Shown one piece after another: positions 24,601-30,899 of a stretch of 32,742 nucleotides of DNA. Source of the DNA: a candidate division KSB1 bacterium. GTDB taxonomy: Bacteria; Zhuqueibacterota; Zhuqueibacteria; Oceanimicrobiales; Oceanimicrobiaceae. The position numbers and the translations under genes are program-made. Each line of letters begins with the position of its first letter. Within the stretch, counting starts at the first letter, position 1. The stretch is taken from the NCBI GenBank assembly GCA_022562085.1, contig JADFPY010000015.1:1-32742 (forward strand), in the 5' to 3' direction. The notes under the pieces were generated by a model. The model made no database searches and was not told the origin of the DNA. It saw only the letters and a program-made list of their open reading frames with translations.

Positions 24601-25202
24601 ACCCCGGATGGAACTTGCCGACGGATGAATTCAGTACTGATTTCAGACCGGCTGGCATTTCTGAGCAGGTGTGGCAATTTGATGTGAATACCAACGAAGC
24701 TTATGCGGATGTTAGATTATCGTTCGATTTTTTGGGTGACTTTCCCGCCAATGCCGAAGTCCACTTAATTGATGAAGCAGTGCAAAGCGCCCATAATTTA
24801 CGGGCAAATTCTGTTTATTCGTTTAAGTCCGGTAAGGACGGAGCAGAGAAAAAACTTAAACTTATTGTTGGCAGTCATCAGTTTGCTACCACCCAAGCGG
24901 GTGACATCGGCCTGGTACCCGAACAGTTTGAACTCCTGCAAAACTTTCCGAATCCGTTTAATCCGGAAACCAGCATCCGCTACAACCTACCTGAAGCGAG
25001 TAGAGTTTCGATTGTGATTTACGACTTGCTGGGACGAAGAGTTAGAACCTTGATAGATAGCCAACAGAAAGAGACAGGTTATTTTACCGCGCGCTGGAAT
25101 GGACACGATGATCTTGGTGGGCAGGTTGCAACCGGGGTGTACATTTACCAGCTTAAAACAAGTTCCAAATCAATTTCGCGCAAAATGATCTTACTGAAAT
25201 AG
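21669..25202 (+). CDS. Large secreted protein with Hydin-like Ig domains and C-terminal sorting domain
   Basis: A 1177-residue secreted protein. A signal peptide begins at ATG 21669 (MKKMTTLFYVLLFSVSATFVGAQ), with GAGGA at about 21658-21662; an upstream ATG at 21582 is less likely. Two choice-of-anchor D/Hydin-like Ig modules lie at about 155-245 and 255-370 (TVDFGTVTLGPP..., FGKVEVGSDSTLSFLVSN). These are followed by fibronectin-like regions, a 'W-N-x-I-x-T-P' segment near 850-900, and a C-terminal FlgD-like type A sorting domain with FELLQNFPNPFNPETSIRY, VSIVIYDLLGRRVRTL and GVYIYQLKT...RKMILLK. This tail is used by the type IX secretion system in Bacteroidetes and is common in related FCB lineages. 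The protein is probably exported to the cell surface; its ligand is unknown. Confidence 0.9.
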   Translation: MKKMTTLFYVLLFSVSATFVGAQTKPVLTQINFLVSSGDTVTETSNGRVTVELQFDIQIPMNETVSPTVKFGLDQSFPLPLLTGSSVWSPGNIWHGDFIVSNLNPSTADGEYIFQVFDAESVFGVKMDTTLSTDPGLNKTLFICRSGELLLDTTTVDFGTVTLGPPLGPPTMTVTINNQSCAELNVSGISVPSPFRLVNPIGSFPPIPGNGSRLVTVEFNPTQRTSYSKNMTIISDDRFQTSRRDTVQLFGSGKGPRIEVSSNSVDSLDSLPFGKVEVGSDSTLSFLVSNPKAANASLGDTLNVSNIFTNSGVFTVSATELTIPPDSTKNVDVTFTPADRVFYNALMQIFSDDGITPIRTVSLSGHASDEAAPPAITGLSVNFDIGRLISAGSLGLCWDPVTDPSGIAAVWYYFSRTPTTQSARPDTGRTANSVGGRIVLLPNASCVSLPLLNRITSGQWYCYVWLEDGIGNSSWANRAEDFFYYDINPPGIPTIASRSIPELQWFSANHAFRLTLNIPVDESRNSRDAVEVFWKYQDPPSSSTDFDGSHEFNPPSGETELFTVPFNSEQLCGDDSLYFWLADSAGNVDANNYALTRYRFDMCPPNITRILPDAQNIANLGQAFIDTVTITDHVSIDTSSIRLHYRFGGAESEEPSRRLTRISGTDTYILDIPDAGVTKRGVEYQVVATDDLGNMAAGPISSLCDSDSLWFPVRTRLEGEGDFRIDIDGGPVPLVAGDTTNSYQLFSVPYDLDNGQVMQVLADDLGAYDDTMWRFFDFKNDGSISGCPENPELCFVEAETARDFTPGRSYFIITRQENVIVDGGPGQTRRTVCNDTVQVYEGWNLIATPFNFPVHKESLSLINSNSIVSLRSYAGGWNITDVMETWKGYALFVTSDSGKDDMYLVVRPRAAPGTVSKVTADLGFGPGDWAVQISGRVGQIHDLENWAGVLQNAQPGFDNFELAEPPVIGQFLKVSFAHPGWNLPTDEFSTDFRPAGISEQVWQFDVNTNEAYADVRLSFDFLGDFPANAEVHLIDEAVQSAHNLRANSVYSFKSGKDGAEKKLKLIVGSHQFATTQAGDIGLVPEQFELLQNFPNPFNPETSIRYNLPEASRVSIVIYDLLGRRVRTLIDSQQKETGYFTARWNGHDDLGGQVATGVYIYQLKTSSKSISRKMILLK

Positions 25203-25213
25203 ACTCCATGCTA

Positions 25214-25252
25214 ACCTCCCGAAGGCTGGTAAAGATTCGGGAGGTCTTATTT
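25214..25252 (+). terminator. Intrinsic terminator after the secreted protein gene
   Basis: ACCTCCCGAA (25214-25223) pairs perfectly with TTCGGGAGGT (25236-25245) over 10 bp with a 12-nt loop, then CTTATTTAA. It begins 12 bp after the stop codon at 25202. The following T-run is short, so efficiency may be moderate. Confidence 0.8.
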
Positions 25253-25303
25253 AATGCCTCAAATCAAAATTTTGTAAAGAACGGTTGTGATCTTTTCCAT
25301 TTT

Positions 25304-26059
25304 TTATATAACCAACCCCTTTAACTTCTTCGCCTGACCACGACTGAGAGACAGTTTCGTACCATCCTTCAAAATCACTTGGTAGCTCCCGTCACCAATC
25401 GGTCTAAGTTGCTGAATGCTGTCCAAATTCACAATCGTCGAGCGGTGGATGCGCATAAACATTTTGTCATCCAGTTTTGTTTCTAATTCTCGCATAGTCT
25501 GGTTGACCAAATGATTTGCTTTTCCAAGGTGGAGGCAGGCATAGTCATCCATTGCTTCAATCCAATCGATTTCTTGAAGCTTGATAGGTTTCAGAGAGCC
25601 ATTCTCTTTAATCCAAAGGCGTTTTGTGTCAGCTTGGTCAGTTTGAATATTTTTTATTAGAGATTTCAGCTGTTCGACAGATGTGTCGTTATTTTGAATT
25701 CTATCCAAAACCCTTTGCACGGCCTGGTCGAAACGCTTGCGGTCATACGGTTTCAGCAGGTAATCCACTGCGTTGACTTCAAATGCCTGCAAAGCGTATT
25801 TGTCATAAGCGGTTGAGAAAATCACGAATGGAATCTGTTTAAGTTTTTTGAGCACCCCGAACCCTGATAATTCCGGCATTTGCACATCTAGAAAAATCAA
25901 ATCGGGCTGGAGCGAATTTATGGTTTTGACCGCCTGTTTGCCGCTGTTGCATTCACCGATGATTTCAATGTTCGGATAGTCAGCCAAGTATTCCTTCGAC
26001 ATCTGACGCGCCAGATATTCATCATCGACCAGGATTGTCCGGATTTTTTCGTCAGTCAT
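25304..26059 (-). CDS. LytTR-type response regulator
   Basis: A 251-residue response regulator of the LytT/AlgR class. The N-terminal receiver has acidic residues in ILVDDEY, the phospho-acceptor Asp58 in LIFLDVQMPELSGFGV, the conserved serine/threonine in VIFSTAYDKYA and lysine in LLKPYDRKRF. A linker follows, then the C-terminal LytTR DNA-binding domain (about 148-247), including IDWIEAMDDYACLHL, MRIHRSTIVNL and GTKLSLSRGQAKKLK. It is a DNA-binding transcription regulator whose targets cannot be predicted here. Its ATG overlaps the sensor-kinase stop by 4 nt (ATGA at 26056-26059), so the two are translationally coupled. Confidence 0.95.
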   Translation of the reverse strand: MTDEKIRTILVDDEYLARQMSKEYLADYPNIEIIGECNSGKQAVKTINSLQPDLIFLDVQMPELSGFGVLKKLKQIPFVIFSTAYDKYALQAFEVNAVDYLLKPYDRKRFDQAVQRVLDRIQNNDTSVEQLKSLIKNIQTDQADTKRLWIKENGSLKPIKLQEIDWIEAMDDYACLHLGKANHLVNQTMRELETKLDDKMFMRIHRSTIVNLDSIQQLRPIGDGSYQVILKDGTKLSLSRGQAKKLKGLVI

Positions 26060-27117
26060 GATTTTTCGCTGAGAGGAATTTTAATTTTAACTGTAAAAGC
26101 TTCTTCGGGTGAATTCTTTAATTCTAACCCGAACGGGTCGCCGTAAATTCGTTTTAGCCGTTCGTGGGTGTTTTTTAAACCAATCCCTTTGTCAAAACAA
26201 TCCTGCAGTTTGCCGTTTCGCGCGGATTTTCCGGTATTGGCAATTTCGAAATTTAGCAGACTATCCTCTTTAAAAATGCGAATCGTTAACTCGCCGCCTT
26301 TTGCTTCCTTGGAGATGCCGTGTTTGATGGCGTTTTCGACAATGGGCTGCAGTAGCATACTCGGGACTTTTTCTTCAAGGACATCGCCACTGATTTCTTC
26401 CTTTATACTGAGTTTGCGCCCAAAGCGAATTTTTTCAATGTCCAAATAGTTGCGGATGAATTTTAATTCCTGGTTCAAAGTCACGAATTTGCTTTCATAA
26501 CCTTCGAGAGAAAAGCGTAGGAGCTCGGCTAACTTGGCATTCATCGTTCGGGCCTTTTCCGGATTTTTAGCCATCAAAGCATTCACCGAATTTAGGGCAT
26601 TGAATAAAAAATGCGGGTTAATTTGTGATTTCAAATTTTGCAGTTCCATGTTTTTTGTAAGAAGGTGGAGCTCGGTCTCTTTCAACTCTTTTTCTTTGAA
26701 TTTTTGATAGAAACTAATTGTGTAAAAAATGCCAACCAATAGACCATATTTCGTGAGGCCGTCCAGGAACTGCCACATGTGGACACCTTGCGAGAACAAG
26801 AATTTAACCACAGCTTCGCCGGATGTAACCCAGTAAAAACCATAAGTCAGAGACAGCCAAATTAATGTGAAAAAGATACTTGCTAAGAAATGAATGCCAA
26901 AGAATCGGATGTTCGAAGATTTATTAAAAGGGAATTTTTTACAAGAATACCAGAGTGGAATGCTTAAAAGCGCCATCATGTAGTTGGCAACTGCAGTTGA
27001 AAACCAGGCGAGAGAGTAAGACATGTTTTCCTGAATGGATAATATTCCGGCATTGAGGAAGTTGTAGGCGGTCCAGATAGCAAATCCCAGAAGGATATTT
27101 CGGAAAAGTCTCTTCAT
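26056..27117 (-). CDS. LytS-like histidine kinase
   Basis: A 353-residue membrane sensor kinase of the His_kinase (LytS/YehU) family. About four hydrophobic segments occupy residues 8-28, 36-58, 70-95 and 120-138. A short coiled-coil (about 140-162) leads into the dimerisation/phospho-acceptor motif QINPHFLFNALNSVNAL, with the phosphorylated His at 169. The ATP-binding HATPase_c domain has LLQPIVENAIKHGI (N box) and GIGLKNTHERLKRIYGD (G box). It signals to the downstream LytTR regulator. No recognisable ligand domain is present. The promoter must lie in the upstream gap 27118-27517. Confidence 0.93.
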   Translation of the reverse strand: MKRLFRNILLGFAIWTAYNFLNAGILSIQENMSYSLAWFSTAVANYMMALLSIPLWYSCKKFPFNKSSNIRFFGIHFLASIFFTLIWLSLTYGFYWVTSGEAVVKFLFSQGVHMWQFLDGLTKYGLLVGIFYTISFYQKFKEKELKETELHLLTKNMELQNLKSQINPHFLFNALNSVNALMAKNPEKARTMNAKLAELLRFSLEGYESKFVTLNQELKFIRNYLDIEKIRFGRKLSIKEEISGDVLEEKVPSMLLQPIVENAIKHGISKEAKGGELTIRIFKEDSLLNFEIANTGKSARNGKLQDCFDKGIGLKNTHERLKRIYGDPFGLELKNSPEEAFTVKIKIPLSEKS

Positions 27118-27173
27118 AGTTGAAATCTAAAAAAATATCGTTTAAAAAACAAGCTGATAAAGCGAATTGGTGA

Positions 27174-27315
27174 TTGACCGAAAAATATAGATATGGCCGT
27201 CTTTGCGAGCGTTTCTAAGCGAAGCAATCTCCTGATTAGTCAGGCGTGAGATTGCTTCGGCAAAAAACGCCTCGCAAAGACAGTAAAAACTAGCAAATTT
27301 GGACTTTTCGGTCAA
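27174..27315. repeat. MITE-like nested inverted repeat in the 400-bp gap before the TPR gene
   Basis: The core spans 27199-27281: left arm GTCTTTGCGAGCG...CGAAGCAATCTC..CTGA, loop TTAG at 27236-27239, and a right arm that is the near-perfect complement ending CTCGCAAAGAC. Arms are about 37 and 42 nt with small insertions. It resembles the widespread intergenic repeat with GAAGCAATCTC cores. An outer 11-bp inverted repeat brackets it: TTGACCGAAAA at 27174-27184 and TTTTCGGTCAA at 27305-27315. The remaining part of the gap (27316-27517) shows a TATAAT at 27320-27325 with a weak -35 (TTGGAC, 15-nt spacer), and otherwise no feature that I can support. Confidence 0.75.
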
Positions 27316-27517
27316 GTCTTATAATGCAGATATGATCGACCTGGATTCCGCCTTTGTCCTTTGGCATCAGGATGTCATTTGGTTTTTGTACGTATTAATC
27401 AATCAGTATTGAGGTCTCTGAGGTGATAAATCTCAGGGATTTATTTTGAAAATGGAACCATTTTAAGGTAAGGGATTATGTTAATTCATTAATGAGAGAA
27501 ATTCGATAAATGGAACA

Positions 27518-29047
27518 ATGATTAGCGTTCTCATTACAATTTTAATTTTTATTCCCTTTAGCTCAAATGCGTCGGCTTCTGATAAAAATGTCTATCATCA
27601 ACTCAGCCTCGAAGGGATCGAGTACGGCTACAACATGCAAATTGAAAAGGCGACCGAAGTTTTCGATCAACTTATGAAACTCGAGCCGAAAAATCCACTT
27701 GGATATGTTCTGCAATCGGTGAATTATTTTTATATACTGCAATGGGGGTGGAGTAAGGATGTTGAAAAGAGATTCAAAAAACTTACCTCCAAGGCGATAA
27801 AACTCTCCAAGCGAAATTTACCGGATAAAGAAAAAAGGCTGGACGCGCTATTTTACCTGGGGACGATCCGTATATATCTCGCTGCTTATCACGGCGGGCA
27901 AAGTAATTGGCTCAGGGCTTACTGGTATGGCAAAGACGGCATTAGGTATTTAAAAAAATTAGTGGCCGTCGATCCGAATTACTACGACGCTTATTTGGGA
28001 CTGGGCTTGTATCATTACTACGCGGATGTGATTCCCAAATTCATCAAGATGGTAACCGCCATTTTGGGCATTGAAGGAGACAGAGTGCGCGGACTTAAGG
28101 AGTTGCAGTCTGCCGCTGAAAACGGCAAGTATTCAAAAGCCGAGGCCATGCTTTTCCTGGGGAATATTTATTTGTACACTGAAAAACAATCTGAAAAAGC
28201 CTTGCAGTATTCTAAGGAGTTGGCAGAGCTTTATCCGGTAAATTCGGGTTTCTTAAGTTTTCTTGGCGAGAATTATCAGCGAAACGGCGCTCACTCTCTG
28301 GCAATCGAAACGTTTAAATCCGGGTTGGCGCAAGAGGCCGCACAACGGTACCCGATTTTTAAAATGTTTTTATTTTACAATCTGGGGAATGCTTATTTTG
28401 AAATGAACCAGTTTGACAAAGCCGCCTCTTTTTATCGGCAGTCATTTGCTGTCAAGGCTTCTGAAAATAAAGCGCGAAAAGGAGTTTTGGCTCTGGTAAA
28501 TTATAAAATTGGGTTGTGTTATGATATGGTTAGCAGACATGAAGACGCGCTGAAAAAATACCGACAAGTAAAAAAATCTCATAATAATCGCGCCTATAAA
28601 CTTGCCCGGGAACGACTTAACAAACCCATGTCTCTGGTTGAGAGAGATTTAATTTTTGGGAAGAATTTTGCTAAAACAAAATCTTACGAGGATGCTATGG
28701 GTACTTTCAAACAAGCTCTTGAAAAATGTGAATTAAACAGCGAGGATTATCCCGAAACCAAAATACCCGAGCTAAGATATCATCTTGCCAAAACAAAGTT
28801 TGAGGAAAAGAATATTCAGACAGCAATTTCAGACTTTAAAGAAATTGGGGCTTTAAAAAATGTGAAAGAAAAATGGATTAAACCGTGGTCGCACTTTTAT
28901 CACGGCCGGTGCTTGGAAGAATCAGGAGAGTTTCAAAGTGCGCTTGCTGAATATGATGCAGCTTATAAATTTGATGACAATGAATTGCGATTTCAGATAG
29001 ACAGGAGGAGGGAAGGATTACAAAACTTTTTTGAAGAACTAGATTAA
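27518..29047 (+). CDS. Secreted TPR-repeat protein
   Basis: A 509-residue protein with an N-terminal signal peptide (MISVLITILIFIPFSSNASAS) and many tetratricopeptide-like helical repeats. Clear copies are YNMQIEKATEVFDQLMKLEPKNPLGYVLQSVNYFY, GIRYLKKLVAVDPNYYDAYLGLGLYHYYADV, ALQYSKELAELYPVNSGFLSFLGENYQRNGAHSLAIETFKSGL and FLFYNLGNAYFEMNQFDKAASFYRQS, with further copies toward the C-terminus. This suggests a periplasmic protein-protein scaffold. The true start may vary, as the ribosome-binding site is weak. No operon partner: the flanking genes are on the other strand. I do not recognise a specific family. Confidence 0.85.
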   Translation: MISVLITILIFIPFSSNASASDKNVYHQLSLEGIEYGYNMQIEKATEVFDQLMKLEPKNPLGYVLQSVNYFYILQWGWSKDVEKRFKKLTSKAIKLSKRNLPDKEKRLDALFYLGTIRIYLAAYHGGQSNWLRAYWYGKDGIRYLKKLVAVDPNYYDAYLGLGLYHYYADVIPKFIKMVTAILGIEGDRVRGLKELQSAAENGKYSKAEAMLFLGNIYLYTEKQSEKALQYSKELAELYPVNSGFLSFLGENYQRNGAHSLAIETFKSGLAQEAAQRYPIFKMFLFYNLGNAYFEMNQFDKAASFYRQSFAVKASENKARKGVLALVNYKIGLCYDMVSRHEDALKKYRQVKKSHNNRAYKLARERLNKPMSLVERDLIFGKNFAKTKSYEDAMGTFKQALEKCELNSEDYPETKIPELRYHLAKTKFEEKNIQTAISDFKEIGALKNVKEKWIKPWSHFYHGRCLEESGEFQSALAEYDAAYKFDDNELRFQIDRRREGLQNFFEELD

Positions 29048-29334
29048 TCAAACCGGACAAACCGGAACTTAGTTTTGATAACTATAACGTGAGATGAGCG
29101 CACCAGGCGAGGTTGGATGCGTGATACTGGATGGGGTTAATGCGAGCATCGAGCATCATAAAAGAACCATCGCAAAGCGAGACGGAGGAGAATTCGAGAT
29201 CAAAGAGTAATTCCACTTCCCAGGTTCACTCACAGAGTCAATTTCCGAATCGAATCCATAGAACAAAGTTTTTGTGCAGCAAGTTTTATGAGATTAAGGG
29301 AATGCATACTAAGGAGATTCCAGACGATATGGGT
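29048..29334. other. Intergenic gap with no gene seen
   Basis: This gap between the TPR gene and the convergent membrane-protein gene shows two short AAACCGG-type direct copies near 29052-29068 and no convincing terminator or RNA structure. An open frame from 29131 runs into the antisense of the membrane-protein gene and has low-complexity Ser/Gln composition, so it is not called as a gene. Confidence 0.5.
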
Positions 29335-30222
29335 TTATTCATGAGGCTCTTTTCGAGAACGAATCCCTGCTTCTCGCAAGCTCTTCTCAACCACTTTGCG
29401 TATAGAGTCAGGATCGATAACCGGTATATGTTTGAGATGTTCCAGGCTTTTCAAAGACTCTAATTCCTTTAAAATTTCAAAACTTTTCTGCTCTTTAAGT
29501 TCATCAAGAAAGTTTTGCAAAGCTGCCATCTCTTTCTCTAGCGCTACCGAAAGGTCTTTTTCCCATTTCAGAACCCGATCCTGCTCCAGAGCCTTTAGCT
29601 GCTCTGCAAGATTTTTAAACTCCTCCTCGTCCAGATGTGATCTCAAACTGACGTCCATTATGATGTTTAGCCCGTCCTTTACCCGGTAATGTATTTGCCT
29701 TGCTTTTTCATGGTATTTTACCCTATTTTTCTTTATGGCAATATAGATTTTTTCATTCAACTCAAACATTGTTTTTACCCGTTTACCTACAAACTGTAAT
29801 CTTTCGGGCTTCGGGGCTCTTGCAAGTTGAGGCGGCTCGCCGGACCCGAGTTCTATATAAAGCAATTCGGAGATGGGTGTCGGCGCCAGCATTGCAGACC
29901 GCAAAATCCCCTCGGCCTGTTGGGGCGTAAGTGCAGTTTCTGTGTTGCCGGTGTTAAGAATGTTTGCAGCCATACTCTCAATCTGTTGGGGGGCAACATC
30001 GCCTTTTGTTGCTCGTTCCTTAAAATCTTGATATAGTTCAGTAAGCTTATTTTTTTCTGTTCCGTCCGGCACGAGCGCTAAGAGCTTTTCTCCCATCAAA
30101 TCCAGAGAGTATTCGAGTACACTCTGCTTGACCTCCTCCTCTGCATAAAAAGTCAAATAAATGGCAACGGATATGACTATCGCCGCCAAAACAAATCCGA
30201 TTTTACGAAAACTGTCCCACAT
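29335..30222 (-). CDS. Membrane-anchored coiled-coil protein of unknown function
   Basis: A 295-residue protein. It has one N-terminal membrane segment, about residues 8-27 (IGFVLAAIVISVAIYLTFYA), with no cleavage site visible, so the rest is likely periplasmic. The C-terminal half (about 180-280) is strongly helical and charged, with heptad-like runs such as LAEQLKALEQDRVLKWEKDLSVALEKEMAALQNFLDEL, and ends in a basic tail. No known domain was recognised. GGAG lies before the ATG at 30222. It is divergent from the NTF2-like gene. Function is unknown. Confidence 0.8.
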   Translation of the reverse strand: MWDSFRKIGFVLAAIVISVAIYLTFYAEEEVKQSVLEYSLDLMGEKLLALVPDGTEKNKLTELYQDFKERATKGDVAPQQIESMAANILNTGNTETALTPQQAEGILRSAMLAPTPISELLYIELGSGEPPQLARAPKPERLQFVGKRVKTMFELNEKIYIAIKKNRVKYHEKARQIHYRVKDGLNIIMDVSLRSHLDEEEFKNLAEQLKALEQDRVLKWEKDLSVALEKEMAALQNFLDELKEQKSFEILKELESLKSLEHLKHIPVIDPDSIRKVVEKSLREAGIRSRKEPHE

Positions 30223-30365
30223 TTTTTTCTCCGTTTATATTGGAAAATGACATGAGTAAGCCTCATGAATATTATTATTTAAATAAATGCCGGAGCAAAA
30301 TCAAGTGAAAAAAGTGTTTCTCAATTATTTTTGAGATTGGAGCATGTAAAACCGAGATTTTCTTT

Positions 30366-30394
30366 TTGACAAACCAAATAAAAAGCGATATATT
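30366..30394 (+). promoter_or_regulatory. Sigma70-type promoter of the NTF2-like gene
   Basis: TTGACA at 30366-30371 and TATATT at 30389-30394 with a 17-nt spacer. An AAAGGAG site at 30414-30420 then precedes ATG 30426. It reads away from the membrane-anchored protein gene on the other strand. Confidence 0.8.
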
Positions 30395-30425
30395 GAGCGA
30401 TATTTTGTTGTAAAAAGGAGCTTAA

Positions 30426-30881
30426 ATGAGTCACGAAGCTGTAATAGAGCAACTCAATCGCGACATAAGCCCGGAACTCTATGAGCAGATTCGCAAAGAA
30501 TGGAAAGCACATTCGATTGCAGAGGATAACCGCGATATCGCCGGATTGATGGCTACGCTTACGGATGATTGCGTTTATGAACTGCCGCAAACAGGCGACG
30601 CCTGGCACGGCAAAGAAGGGGCTACTCGCTTTTACACCGAGCTGCTTGGGGCGTTTCCGGACGTCAAATTTGATTTGCAAAATATTGTGATCGGCCCGCA
30701 GGGTGTTTTTGAGGAAGCGCATGTTACTGCAACTCATCAAGGGAAATGGTTGAATTATGAACCCACGGGCAAGCACATTGAGTTTGAGGTTGTCATCCTG
30801 TTTCCATGGGATTCCGAAAAGCAGAAATTCAGTGGCGAACGGGTCTATTTCTTTGGCCTCGATGAAGTTTTAAAGGGTTAA
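30426..30881 (+). CDS. NTF2/SnoaL-like protein
   Basis: A 151-residue cytoplasmic protein with the NTF2/SnoaL fold (ester cyclase, ketosteroid isomerase and relatives). Segments seen are EDNRDIAGLMATLTDDCVYELPQTGDAWHGKEGATRFYTELLGAFPDVKF, then VFEEAHVTATHQGKWLNYEPTGKHIEFEVVILFPW. Members bind or transform small hydrophobic ligands; the specific reaction here cannot be read off. It is 18 bp upstream of the SLC12-type transporter on the same strand, so they are probably co-transcribed from the promoter at 30366. Confidence 0.88.
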   Translation: MSHEAVIEQLNRDISPELYEQIRKEWKAHSIAEDNRDIAGLMATLTDDCVYELPQTGDAWHGKEGATRFYTELLGAFPDVKFDLQNIVIGPQGVFEEAHVTATHQGKWLNYEPTGKHIEFEVVILFPWDSEKQKFSGERVYFFGLDEVLKG

Positions 30882-30899
30882 TTCCGAGGGAGAAAAATC

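Noticed and set aside
27174-27315. CRISPR-like repeat array
   Set aside because: Only one palindrome with its bracketing arms is present; there are no regularly spaced identical repeats and no cas genes.
29131-29463. Open frame of 110 codons on the + strand after the TPR gene
   Set aside because: Low-complexity N-terminus, no ribosome-binding site, and the second half is antisense to the better-supported coiled-coil protein gene.
30321-30776. Open frame of 151 codons on the - strand across the NTF2-like gene
   Set aside because: It overlaps a gene with clear family signatures, a good promoter and a good ribosome-binding site on the other strand.
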